DNA of 64,000 nt, taken from contig NZ_FOLD01000025.1 in assembly GCF_900112225.1 (NCBI RefSeq), forward strand, positions 1-64,000, read 5' to 3'. This DNA is from Massilia yuzhufengensis. GTDB taxonomy: Bacteria > Pseudomonadota > Gammaproteobacteria > Burkholderiales > Burkholderiaceae_D. The notes beneath the pieces were generated by a model. It had not been told where the DNA came from and made no database searches. It was given only the letters and a program-made list of their open reading frames with translations. Both the position numbers and the translations under genes were made by a program. Of this stretch, positions 46,241 to 54,221 are shown piece by piece (position 1 is the first letter of the stretch; every line of letters starts with the position of its first letter).

Positions 46241-47835
46241 CTGGGATTGATGCTGGCCGGGTAAGTCGGGGCCCGGCGGCGCCTCGAGGCCTGCTCGTAG
46301 GCGTAGGCCATGCCGATCAGCGCGCCTTCGGTCCAGGCGGTGCCGACAAACGAGATCCCCACCGGCAGGCCGCGCGTGTAGCCGGCCGGCACGGTGATGT
46401 GCGGATAGCCCGCCACCGCCGCCGGCGTCGAGAAGCTGCCGCCGTAGTGGTCGCCGTTGATGTAGTCGGTCAGCCAGGCCGGGCCGCCGGTGGGCGCCAC
46501 CAGCGCGTCGAGCCGGTGCTCCCTGAGGACCTGGTCGATGCCTTCCTCGCGCGCATAGCGCAGGTCGTTGGCCAGCGCCTCCCGGTATTCGCGCGCATCC
46601 AGCCCCGGCTTGGACTGGGCCGCAATCAGATGCTCTTGCTTGAAATGCGGCATTTCACGCGCGGCGTTCTTGTCGTTGAAGGCGATCACGCCGGCCATGT
46701 CCTTGACCGGCGCGTGCGGCGCGTAGTCCTTCAGCCAGGCCGCCAGGCCCGGTCCGAATTCGTAGAGCAGCACCTGCAGTTCGCTGTCGCCATACTTGTC
46801 GGTGTTCGGCACTTTCACGTCCACCAGTAGCGCGCCCTGGGCTGTCAGGACCGCCAGTTCTTGCTCGATGATCGCGTCCACCGCGTCATTGCTGCCAAAG
46901 AAATTGCGGGCCACGCCGATGCGCTTGCCTTTCAAACCGTCAGTGCGCAGGGCGGCTGCGTAGTCGGCGACGTGGCCGCGGCTGTCCTCGGTCGCCTTGT
47001 CACTGGCGTCCACGCCGGCCATCGCAGCCAGCATCAGGGCCGCATCGGCCACGCTGCGGGTCATCGGGCCGGCGGTGTCTTGCGAGTGGGCGATCGGGAT
47101 GATGCCGCTGCGGCTGAGCAGGCCCAGGGTCGGCTTCAGGCCGACGATGCCGCAGGAGGAAGACGGCGACACGATCGAGCCATCGGTTTCGGTGCCGACG
47201 GTGAGCGTCGCCAGGCTGGCCGCCGCGGCGGCGCCCGAGCCCGAGCTGGAACCGCTGGTGTTGCGGTCGAGTGCGTACGGATTGCGCGTCTGGCCGCCGC
47301 GGCCGCTCCAGCCGCTGACCGACCTGGTCGAGCGCATGTTGGCCCATTCGGACAGGTTGGTCTTGCCGATGATGACGGCGCCGGCCTTGCGCAGCTGGGC
47401 CGCGATATGCGCGTCTTTCGTCGCGCGCACGCCGTCGAGGGCAAGCGAGCCGGCGCTGGTGCTCATCCGGTCGCCGGTGGCGATATTGTCCTTCAGGAGC
47501 ACCGGGATGCCGTGCAGCGGGCCGCGCAGCTTGCCGCTCGCGCGCTCGCGGTCCATCTCGGCGGCGATCTTCAATGCATCGGGATTGGTTTCGATGACCG
47601 CGTTCAGGCGCGGCCCGGCCTTGTCGATGGCGGCGATGCGCGCCAGGTAGCGCTTTACCAGGGCGGTCGAGCTGAGCTTGCCGGCGGCCATCGCGGCCTG
47701 CTGCTCGCGCACGCCCGCGTCCAGGATGCCGCCCGCGTCCGGCGTTGCCGCCTGTGCACTGCCGGCCGTCCCCGCCAGTGCCCCGGCGGCCGCACCCGCC
47801 GTCACGCCCAGCCGTACGAAATCCCTGCGTTCCAT
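46237..47835 (-). CDS. Amidase-signature family enzyme with a Tat signal
   Basis: The 532-residue protein starts MERRDFVRLGVTAGAAAGAL, a twin-arginine signal (RRDFVR) followed by a hydrophobic Ala/Gly segment, so it is probably exported folded to the periplasm. The amidase signature has the catalytic Lys in GIPVLLKDNIAT, the cis-Ser in the Gly/Ser-rich SGSSSGSGAAAAASL, and the Ser nucleophile region TDGSIVSPSSSCGIVGLKPT. Such enzymes cleave amides or the GlcNAc/peptide type of substrate; the actual substrate is unknown. The gene is monocistronic and convergent with the lipoprotein gene. Confidence 0.9.
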   Translation of the reverse strand: MERRDFVRLGVTAGAAAGALAGTAGSAQAATPDAGGILDAGVREQQAAMAAGKLSSTALVKRYLARIAAIDKAGPRLNAVIETNPDALKIAAEMDRERASGKLRGPLHGIPVLLKDNIATGDRMSTSAGSLALDGVRATKDAHIAAQLRKAGAVIIGKTNLSEWANMRSTRSVSGWSGRGGQTRNPYALDRNTSGSSSGSGAAAAASLATLTVGTETDGSIVSPSSSCGIVGLKPTLGLLSRSGIIPIAHSQDTAGPMTRSVADAALMLAAMAGVDASDKATEDSRGHVADYAAALRTDGLKGKRIGVARNFFGSNDAVDAIIEQELAVLTAQGALLVDVKVPNTDKYGDSELQVLLYEFGPGLAAWLKDYAPHAPVKDMAGVIAFNDKNAAREMPHFKQEHLIAAQSKPGLDAREYREALANDLRYAREEGIDQVLREHRLDALVAPTGGPAWLTDYINGDHYGGSFSTPAAVAGYPHITVPAGYTRGLPVGISFVGTAWTEGALIGMAYAYEQASRRRRAPTYPASINPR

Positions 47836-47901
47836 CGCATCTCCCGCATTTTATTGAAAGCAATAGAATAGCAGTGCGACAAGATTCCGGGAGCACCGGC
47901 G

Positions 47902-47929
47902 AAAAAAAACGCTGCACCAAGGCAGCGTT
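47902..47929 (-). terminator. Rho-independent terminator of efp
   Basis: On the minus strand AACGCTGC and GCAGCGTT flank a 6-base loop, followed by TTTTTTC. It lies about 20 bases after the efp stop. Confidence 0.85.
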
Positions 47930-47949
47930 CTTTGTAGTCCAGCGCGCGC

Positions 47950-48525
47950 TTAGTTGCGGACGACGCGCTTGTATTCGTTGGTGCGGGTATCGATCTCGAT
48001 GATGTCGTCGGTGCTGACGAACAGCGGCACCATCACGATGTGCTGCTTGGACTCGATGGCGTTCTCGATCTTCGCTTCCTTCAAGACGTTGCCCGAAGTG
48101 TTGCCCTTGACTGCCGGCTCCGAGTACACAACCTGGCGTGCGATGGTGGTCGGCAGTTCGACCGAGATCGCCTTGCCGTCATAAAACACGGCTTCGCATT
48201 CCATGCCGTCTTTCAGGTAGTTCAGCGCGTCGCCCAGGTTCTCTTCTTCGATTTCGAACTGTTCGTAATCGGCGTCCATGAAGACGTACAGCGGGTCGGC
48301 GAAGTACGAGTAGGTGACCGGCTTCTTGTCCAGCACGACCACGTCGAACTTGTCGTCGCCGCGGAACACGTTTTCCAGTGGCGCGTTGGTCAGAAGATTC
48401 TTCATCTTCCACTTGTAGGTGAATCCCGTGCGGCTCGAACCGTTCACGTCCGAACGCAGCACGATGAAAGGCTTGGCGTCGACCATAATGATGTTGCCAA
48501 CACGGATTTCTTTTGCGGGTTTCAT
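47950..48525 (-). CDS. efp: Elongation factor P
   Basis: EF-P enters the E site and rescues ribosomes stalled at polyproline. The 191-residue protein begins [20 protein letters not shown]. At the tip of domain I it reads [10 protein letters not shown], so residue 32 is Arg instead of the Lys34 of E. coli. Arg32 is the residue rhamnosylated by EarP in betaproteobacteria and pseudomonads, and earP is the next gene upstream in transcription. A -10 box lies in the 3' end of earP, so efp can be expressed alone. Confidence 0.96.
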   Translation of the reverse strand: MKPAKEIRVGNIIMVDAKPFIVLRSDVNGSSRTGFTYKWKMKNLLTNAPLENVFRGDDKFDVVVLDKKPVTYSYFADPLYVFMDADYEQFEIEEENLGDALNYLKDGMECEAVFYDGKAISVELPTTIARQVVYSEPAVKGNTSGNVLKEAKIENAIESKQHIVMVPLFVSTDDIIEIDTRTNEYKRVVRN

Positions 48526-48631
48526 AGTAGTTTTACGTAAAAAGTAAGTTGCATTACATCAGCGGTGGCCATGAGCGAGGAAGCCTTGAAGCCTACGTTT
48601 GATCCTGAATTTCGGTACAGACTAACCGCGC

Positions 48632-48660
48632 ATTATACCGGATTTTCCGCGCCCGACCTC
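48632..48660 (-). promoter_or_regulatory. Probable efp promoter (-10 box TATAAT)
   Basis: A perfect TATAAT on the minus strand at 48632-48637 lies about 105 bases before efp, at the very end of earP. The -35 region (GAGGTC at 17 bases) is weak. Confidence 0.45.
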
Positions 48661-49817
48661 AGGGCGCGGGCAAATTCGAGCAGGTTCGTCGCCAAATCGC
48701 CGTGGGCAAGCACCTCCCCCTCCCATTCCCCTGCCCGAATGGCAAGCTGGGGGAGCGCAGCGCGCAAGCCCTGCCAGGCCACCGGCATCGACGCGATCGC
48801 GACAGCGCCGTTCCAGCCGAGCGAAAACCCGGCCAGCGCGTCGAGCCCGGCGGCGTAGCGGTCGAGGAAGGCGCGCAGCTTCTTGTGGTGCAGGTTCTCT
48901 TCCTGCGGATAGATATGCCACACGAAAGGACGACCGGCCCACTGGGCGCGCACGAAGGAATCTTCCCCGCGCACGAAGTTCATGTCGCAGGCCCACAGCA
49001 GGCGGTCGTAGTCCTGCTGGGGCACAAAGGGCAGCACCCGCAGCGTCAGTGCGCCACGGGTGGCGCTGCGGCCGGCCCGCGCCTCGGCGCCCAGGAAGGC
49101 GCCCACCGCCTCCTGCGCGACACCCTCCGGCACCAGGCAGGTTACCGGCTCCGGTCCCTCGGCCCAGGCCGCGAGCAGGGCCGCGACCGGCGCATGCGGG
49201 TAGCAGAACAGCGAGACCTTCAAGGCGGCCATCTCGTCCGCGGTCACCCCAAGGCCGGACAGGAAAGCGCCGCTTGCGCCGCGGTCGGCCTGGAAGGCGG
49301 CGCGCTGCGCGTCGAGCCCGGCTTCGTGCAGCAGGCCGCCGGTCTGCGCCGTAAAACCAGGGAAGAAGAAATGCTTGGTCAATTTCAGGCGCGGATGCAT
49401 CGAAGGCAGGCGGTGGCAGCCTTCGACCCACGATTCCGCGCTCAAGCCCTCCAGGTTGAACCAGACCGGGCGCGGCGTGCGCGCCGCCATGGCCGCGACA
49501 TAGCCCGGAGGGATGTCGACGGCGAAGAATTCGATGACGATGTCGGCCACGTCGTCCGGCGTAAAAACGCCGTCCTGCCCGTCCCAGTGCCGCACCAGCA
49601 CGCCGTCGGCCTGCTGCGCGGCGGCGGCCACGTCGATCTGCGGGGCGATCCGGCGGAAGCTTCCCAGGTCGTCGACCCACAGCGTGACGCGCGCGCCATG
49701 TTCGCGCCACAGCTGGCGCGCCAGGCGCCAGCAGATGCCGATGTCGCCGAAATTGTCGACCACCTTGCAGAAGATCGCCAGCATGGGCGGGGTGGCGGGA
49801 TACACGGAAGGGCTCAT
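48633..49817 (-). CDS. earP: Elongation factor P Arg32 rhamnosyltransferase
   Basis: EarP transfers rhamnose from dTDP-rhamnose to Arg32 of EF-P. The 394-residue GT-B protein begins with the typical MLAIFCKVVDNFGDIGICWRL, in which the Asp of DNFGDIG is the catalytic residue in characterised enzymes. The C-terminal nucleotide-sugar site shows DMNFVRGEDSFVRAQWAGRP and YPQEENLHHKKLRAFLD. It lies upstream of efp, the natural partner. The frame has a better start here than at the upstream in-frame codon. Confidence 0.95.
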   Translation of the reverse strand: MSPSVYPATPPMLAIFCKVVDNFGDIGICWRLARQLWREHGARVTLWVDDLGSFRRIAPQIDVAAAAQQADGVLVRHWDGQDGVFTPDDVADIVIEFFAVDIPPGYVAAMAARTPRPVWFNLEGLSAESWVEGCHRLPSMHPRLKLTKHFFFPGFTAQTGGLLHEAGLDAQRAAFQADRGASGAFLSGLGVTADEMAALKVSLFCYPHAPVAALLAAWAEGPEPVTCLVPEGVAQEAVGAFLGAEARAGRSATRGALTLRVLPFVPQQDYDRLLWACDMNFVRGEDSFVRAQWAGRPFVWHIYPQEENLHHKKLRAFLDRYAAGLDALAGFSLGWNGAVAIASMPVAWQGLRAALPQLAIRAGEWEGEVLAHGDLATNLLEFARALRSGAENPV

Positions 49818-50207
49818 GCGATGGAAAAAGGAGGCGCTGGAAGGGCGCTATTCTAACCGAGCCGGTGCAGCTTTTCCTGTGGCATAGAGCGGCCGTATAA
49901 ATGATCAAGCGCCTGTATGCAAGCGCCAATCCCCACTTGTCTGCGCCATCGCAAGCCACGCCGCGACAAGCGAAAAGCTCCCGGATTCCTCCAAACTTCG
50001 CTCCCCTGCCCCAGTCCAAAACCTACCTGCAGGAAGCCCGGCGGTGCACGCCGGCCCCTGCCCTCCATTCGCGCGTCGACCTTACCCCGCGCGCGAATGC
50101 CAATGTACGCAGCCGCCCGCGCCAGGCGCGTAAGGGCGCCGGTATCCGGTACGCCACGTACCGGTGCCGAACTGTTGTTGGCGGCGGCAACCACGAAGGA
50201 GTCAAGC
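49818..50207. other. Gap between earP and the Gln-rich gene
   Basis: These 390 bases hold no supported gene. TATAAA at 49896-49901 with TTTTCC about 18 bases before it could be a promoter for the plus-strand cluster, giving a leader of about 300 bases. A short frame (49901-50215) is poor in coding character and is not listed. No riboswitch-like fold was recognised. Confidence 0.4.
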
Positions 50208-51038
50208 ATGAATGAATACCAGCAATTCGGCATCGGTCAAGCACCCCTGGCGCCCCAGGGTTTCCTGGGCGGGATGTTCGGCGCGCCGGTCGGCGGGCTG
50301 ATCGGCCGCGGCATCGGCGGCATCTTCGGCAACCCCAACCTGGGCAGCCGCATCGGCCAGTACGCGGGCGGCATCGGCGGCAGCCTGCTGCCGTTCGGCG
50401 CCGACCCCACCGGCGCCGCCTATGGCCAGCCGCAGCAACTGGAGCAGCTGCAGCAGCTGCAACAGCTGCAGCAATTGCAACAGCTCCAGCAACAGCAACA
50501 GCAACAACAACAGCAGCAGGGCCAGTTCGCACCGCAAGGCTTCGTCGGCAACCTGTTCAGCCAATACGGCAAGCCGGCCGGCGGCCTGCTCGGCAACATC
50601 ACCGGTAACGCGACGCTGGGCAACATCGTCGGCGCCGGCCTGTCGGGCCTGGGCGGCCTGCTGCCCTTTGGCGCCGATGCCCAGGGCGCTCCGATCCAGC
50701 ATCCGGTCGTCCAGCAGCTGCAGCAGCTGCAGGTCCAGCAACAGCAGCTGCAGCAGATCCTGCAACAAATCCAGCAACAACAGCTCGTGCTGCAGCAGCA
50801 GCTGGCGGCTGAACAGCAACAGGGCCAGGTCGCGCCGCAAGGCTGGCTGGGCAACATGATCAAGCGGGTGGCACAACCCGTCGGCGGCTTCATCGGCGGC
50901 CAGTTCGGCAACCAGGGCTTGGGCAACACCATCGGCGGCATCGCGGGCCAGCTCGGCGGCATGCTGCCGTTCTCGGCCGATCCATGGACCACCTACGCCC
51001 AGCAGGCCCAGCTCGGGGCGCAGCAAACCCTGCATTGA
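50208..51038 (+). CDS. Three-repeat glycine-zipper protein with polyglutamine linkers
   Basis: The 276-residue protein has three copies of a module of about 55 residues. They begin APQGFLGGMFGAPVGGLIG (near residue 14), APQGFVGNLFSQYGKPAGG (near 108) and APQGWLGNMIKRVAQPVGG (near 210). Each module has GxxxG/GG-rich segments and ends with LPFGAD or LPFSAD. Two linkers are almost pure Gln and Leu: LQQ repeats then Q11 (about residues 75-105), and a second of about 40 residues. No signal peptide or obvious membrane anchor is present. It has a clear ribosome site (GAAGGAG). It is the first gene of a cluster with a propeptide-like protein and a subtilisin. I recognise no family. Confidence 0.8.
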   Translation: MNEYQQFGIGQAPLAPQGFLGGMFGAPVGGLIGRGIGGIFGNPNLGSRIGQYAGGIGGSLLPFGADPTGAAYGQPQQLEQLQQLQQLQQLQQLQQQQQQQQQQQGQFAPQGFVGNLFSQYGKPAGGLLGNITGNATLGNIVGAGLSGLGGLLPFGADAQGAPIQHPVVQQLQQLQVQQQQLQQILQQIQQQQLVLQQQLAAEQQQGQVAPQGWLGNMIKRVAQPVGGFIGGQFGNQGLGNTIGGIAGQLGGMLPFSADPWTTYAQQAQLGAQQTLH

Positions 51039-51111
51039 TTCCGCGCCGGCCGTAGCGCCGGGCTCTAGCGCCTCCTGCCTGCGGGAGGCGTTCCATCGAG
51101 GAGACTTGCCC

Positions 51112-51402
51112 ATGCCGCAATCCAGCAGCAGACCATTCCAGGGGGGCACACCAGGCCCCGCCGCGCGGCCCGCGCCCGGCCGCTACATCGTGCGCGCCAC
51201 CGACGACGGCGGCGCCCTCGGCGCCTTCATCGACAGCCTCGGCGCCAATCCCGCCATTCGGCTGGTCGAGACCATCGGGCCGGGCGCCGGGCCACCCCAT
51301 ACCGTCGTGGTCGAAACCGATCCCGACACCGCCGAGCAGCTCCGACGCAACCACAACCAGCTAACGATCGAACCGGACGGGCCGCTGTCGCTGTTCGACT
51401 AG
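51112..51402 (+). CDS. Propeptide-like (I9-type) small protein
   Basis: The 96-residue protein has a disordered start (SSSRPFQGGTPGPAARPAPG) and a compact part from residue 24: RYIVRATDDGG, AIRLVETIGPG, PHTVVVETDPDTAEQLRRN, LTIEPDGPL. Strand-helix-strand-strand-helix-strand with a Y-I-V start is the pattern of subtilisin propeptides (inhibitor I9). The same pattern and several residues recur at the N-terminus of the next gene's protease. The ATG follows GAGGAG by 8 bases. It may inhibit or help fold the protease in trans. No signal peptide is seen. The family link is by pattern only. Confidence 0.7.
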   Translation: MPQSSSRPFQGGTPGPAARPAPGRYIVRATDDGGALGAFIDSLGANPAIRLVETIGPGAGPPHTVVVETDPDTAEQLRRNHNQLTIEPDGPLSLFD

Positions 51403-51435
51403 CGCAACTCCGCTGAGGTCAGAAAAGGAAACACC

Positions 51436-53343
51436 ATGCCAAAAACTCCCCATGGCGCAGGCGACCAGCCGGGCCAGCCGCCTGACGGCGCCGCCAAGCA
51501 CCCAGGCGCCGACGAATCCGCCTCCGCGCGTGCGCGCGATGCGACGCGCGACCCCACGCGCGGCCGCGCCGTGGCCGAACGCAAGAAAAAATACCTGGTC
51601 GCCCCGCGCGCCCTGCCCGCCGCCGCCGGCTTCCTGGCGCCGCAGGCGCTGCTGCAGCCGCTGTCGCTGTCGTCCGTGCAGCAGGCGTTGCAGGGCCTGG
51701 GCGACATCGACATCGTCGATACCGTCGGCGTCCAGTCCGGCCTCGGCGCCTCCAGCATCGGCGGCCAGGCAGAGGGCGTGATCGTCGCGCGCATGACCGA
51801 CCAGAAGGCCGGCGAACTGCACCAGCGCGGGCAAGGCCGGCTGATCGTCGAACGCGACCAGCACCTGCAGCTGCTCGACCCGATGCTGCGCCGCCCCGAC
51901 CTGGTTTCCTCGCTCACGCCCTACAGCGGGCCGGTGGTCGAGGTCGCCGTGGCCGTGCTCGGCAAGGACGGCGCGCCCTTGGCCGATGCCGAGGTCTCGC
52001 TGTTCGGCGGCCTGCTGCCCAGCACGGGCGTCACCGGCCCCGACGGCGCGGCGCGCCTGCGCCTGTACGGCGACGACACCCACACGATCAGCGGCCTGTA
52101 CGTCAAGCCGCGCGCCGACTACTGGAGCTACTACCAGCGCGACCCGGAGATCAGCCTGGACGAACCGAACATGGTGATGCTGCGCGCGCTGTCCGACCTG
52201 CCCTCGCTGCAAACCCTGCCGCGCCAGGCCACGCTCGGCTGGGGCGCACGCGCCATGCGCCTGGACCAGGTGCCCCAGCCCTTCCGCGGCCAGGGCGTCA
52301 AGATCGCCGTCATCGATTCCGGCGTGGCCGTCACGCACGGCAACCTCAACCGTATCCGGGCCGGTTTCGACGTCATCAACAAGGCGGTCGACCGCAACAC
52401 CTGGAACACCGACACCCTTGGCCATGGCTCGCACTGCGCCGGCGTGATCGCCGCGGCCGACCCGAGCTGGGGCATCCGCGGCTTCGCGCCAGATGCCGAG
52501 ATCCACGTTTGCAAGCTGTTCCCTGGCGGCCAGATCAGCCAGCTGATCGACGCGCTCGAATACTGCATCGAACACCAGATCGACGTGGTCAACCTGAGCC
52601 TGGGCGGCAGCGGTCCGTCGGAAGCGCTGGAGCGCCAGATCCTGCGCGCCAGGCAGGCCGGCGTTGCCTGCATCGCGGCGGCCGGCAATTCCGGCGGCGC
52701 GGTGCAGTACCCGGCGGCCTCGCCCCACGTGCTGGCGGTGGCCGCCATCGGCAAGATCGACGAGTTCCCGCCCGACAGCTACCACGCCGAGACCATCGGC
52801 GCCGATGTCGACCAGCAGGGTTTCTTCACCGCACGCTTCAGCTGCGCCGGTCCGCAGGTGGACGTGTGCGCGCCGGGCGTGGCCGTCGTCTCGTCGGTGC
52901 CGCCAAATAACTTCGCGGCCTGGGACGGCACCTCGATGGCGGCGCCGCACGTCACCGGCCTGGCGGCGCTGGTGCTGGCGCACCGCCCTGAATTCCAGGG
53001 CATGCTGGGCGCACGCGCGCCCGAGCGGGTCGAACGCCTGTTCCAGGTGCTGCGCCTCAGTGCGCGGCCGGTGACGCTGGCCGAACCCGCACGCATCGGC
53101 TACGGCATGCCGGACGCGCTGGTGGCCCTCGGCCTGTCGATGGTTCCCGGTCAGCAGGCGGGCCAATGGCAGGTGCCGGTTCCCGGCTACGGGCTAGTGC
53201 CGGGGATGATTCCGGGAATGACGGGTGGCGCGATCGACAGCGGCATCCGCTACCCCGCCGGCTATGCGGCGCAGCAGGCGGCGGGCATGCCGGGCTTCCC
53301 GTTCGGGCTGGGCGTGGCCGGATTGCGTCCGAATGGCTGGTAA
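51436..53343 (+). CDS. Subtilisin-family (S8) protease with N-terminal propeptide-like and beta domains
   Basis: The 635-residue protein has a catalytic domain (about 265-560) with Asp294 in AVIDSGVAVTHG, His330 in GHGSHCAGVIAA, Asn418 in AAGNSGG and Ser500 in GTSMAAPHVTG. Before it come a charged disordered leader (1-48), a propeptide-like domain (about 50-150, KKYLVAPRAL, then GVIVARMTDQKAGELHQRG) and a beta-sandwich of carboxypeptidase-regulatory type (about 165-250, VAVLGKDGAPLADAEVSL). A tail of 65 residues rich in Gly, Pro and Met follows. No signal peptide is present, unusual for this family. It is preceded by AAAGGAA and lies 33 bases after the small gene. Confidence 0.9.
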   Translation: MPKTPHGAGDQPGQPPDGAAKHPGADESASARARDATRDPTRGRAVAERKKKYLVAPRALPAAAGFLAPQALLQPLSLSSVQQALQGLGDIDIVDTVGVQSGLGASSIGGQAEGVIVARMTDQKAGELHQRGQGRLIVERDQHLQLLDPMLRRPDLVSSLTPYSGPVVEVAVAVLGKDGAPLADAEVSLFGGLLPSTGVTGPDGAARLRLYGDDTHTISGLYVKPRADYWSYYQRDPEISLDEPNMVMLRALSDLPSLQTLPRQATLGWGARAMRLDQVPQPFRGQGVKIAVIDSGVAVTHGNLNRIRAGFDVINKAVDRNTWNTDTLGHGSHCAGVIAAADPSWGIRGFAPDAEIHVCKLFPGGQISQLIDALEYCIEHQIDVVNLSLGGSGPSEALERQILRARQAGVACIAAAGNSGGAVQYPAASPHVLAVAAIGKIDEFPPDSYHAETIGADVDQQGFFTARFSCAGPQVDVCAPGVAVVSSVPPNNFAAWDGTSMAAPHVTGLAALVLAHRPEFQGMLGARAPERVERLFQVLRLSARPVTLAEPARIGYGMPDALVALGLSMVPGQQAGQWQVPVPGYGLVPGMIPGMTGGAIDSGIRYPAGYAAQQAAGMPGFPFGLGVAGLRPNGW

Positions 53344-53470
53344 GGCGGAAGCGAAGAAGGCGGATGGGTGCAGGCCGCGCCATGGCGGCGCCCGTCCGGC
53401 TGTGATCGTGGAGTGGTGACGGTGTCGGGTAGCGGGCGTGTGGCGCTGGAGAGAAAAACCGCGCGCACAA

Positions 53471-53519
53471 AGAAAAACCGGAGCACCTATACGCGCATGC
53501 ACGTTGGTCTGCTCCGGTT
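53471..53519 (-). terminator. Rho-independent terminator of the tRNA-Glu/Ala array
   Basis: On the minus strand AACCGGAGCA and TGCTCCGGTT form a 10-bp stem with a 24-base loop, followed by TTTCTTTG. It starts seven bases past the last tRNA-Glu. It may also help end transcription from the protease gene on the other strand. Confidence 0.75.
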
Positions 53520-53525
53520 CTTGCC

Positions 53526-53601
53526 TGGCGTCCCCACGGGGATTCGAACCCCGGTACTCACCGTGAAAGGGTGATGTCCTAGGCCTCTAGACGATGGGGA
53601 C
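53526..53601 (-). tRNA. tRNA-Glu (TTC), last copy
   Basis: GTCCCCATCGTCTAGAGG at the 5' end pairs with TGGGGAC followed by GCCA. The anticodon loop CTTTCAC gives TTC. Three identical copies occur here. Confidence 0.95.
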
Positions 53602-53638
53602 CCTGAACCAACAAGATAAGACTGTTGTTTTTCCAACG

Positions 53639-53714
<76 letters not shown>

Positions 53715-53790
53715 CTCGGGAAAACAACATTCTAACATACTGCATTTACTTCTACCATCGCGTGCCGCTGGTTGCACGCTGCCAGAAACC

Positions 53791-53866
53791 TGGCGTCCCC
53801 ACGGGGATTCGAACCCCGGTACTCACCGTGAAAGGGTGATGTCCTAGGCCTCTAGACGATGGGGAC
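53791..53866 (-). tRNA. tRNA-Glu (TTC), second copy
   Basis: Identical 76-nt cloverleaf to the other tRNA-Glu copies, anticodon TTC, encoded CCA. Confidence 0.95.
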
Positions 53867-53967
53867 CTTGAACTGTACTGAACCTACTTGTTTGCTACTG
53901 ATAAAGCTGCCGCTAACGCCAACCGGATCGCGCAATCTGCGGCGACCCTGGCCTGCTGCCAAATTCT

Positions 53968-54043
53968 TGGCGTCCCCACGGGGATTCGAACCCCGGTACT
54001 CACCGTGAAAGGGTGATGTCCTAGGCCTCTAGACGATGGGGAC
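53968..54043 (-). tRNA. tRNA-Glu (TTC), first copy
   Basis: Identical 76-nt cloverleaf to the other tRNA-Glu copies, anticodon TTC, encoded CCA. Confidence 0.95.
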
Positions 54044-54080
54044 CCTGGACCTGCTAGTTAAGACTGTTGTTTTTCCAACG

Positions 54081-54156
<76 letters not shown>

Positions 54157-54177
54157 CTGTGCTGCTGAAGTGCGAGC

Positions 54178-54206
54178 ATTATAGCGGGGGTTCTTGCATT
54201 ACGCAA
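54178..54206 (-). promoter_or_regulatory. Sigma-70 promoter of the tRNA-Ala/Glu array
   Basis: On the minus strand TTGCGT and TATAAT are 17 bases apart, about 20 bases before the first tRNA-Ala and right after the gltX stop. Confidence 0.8.
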
Positions 54207-54221
54207 ATAGCGATTTTCAGA

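Noticed and set aside
49901-50215. A 104-residue frame upstream of the Gln-rich gene
   Set aside because: It overlaps the start of a better gene, has no ribosome site and no recognisable fold.
50430-50830. CAG/CAA-rich stretches that look like a repeat array
   Set aside because: They are in frame and encode polyglutamine linkers; there are no spacers of fixed length, so it is not a CRISPR.
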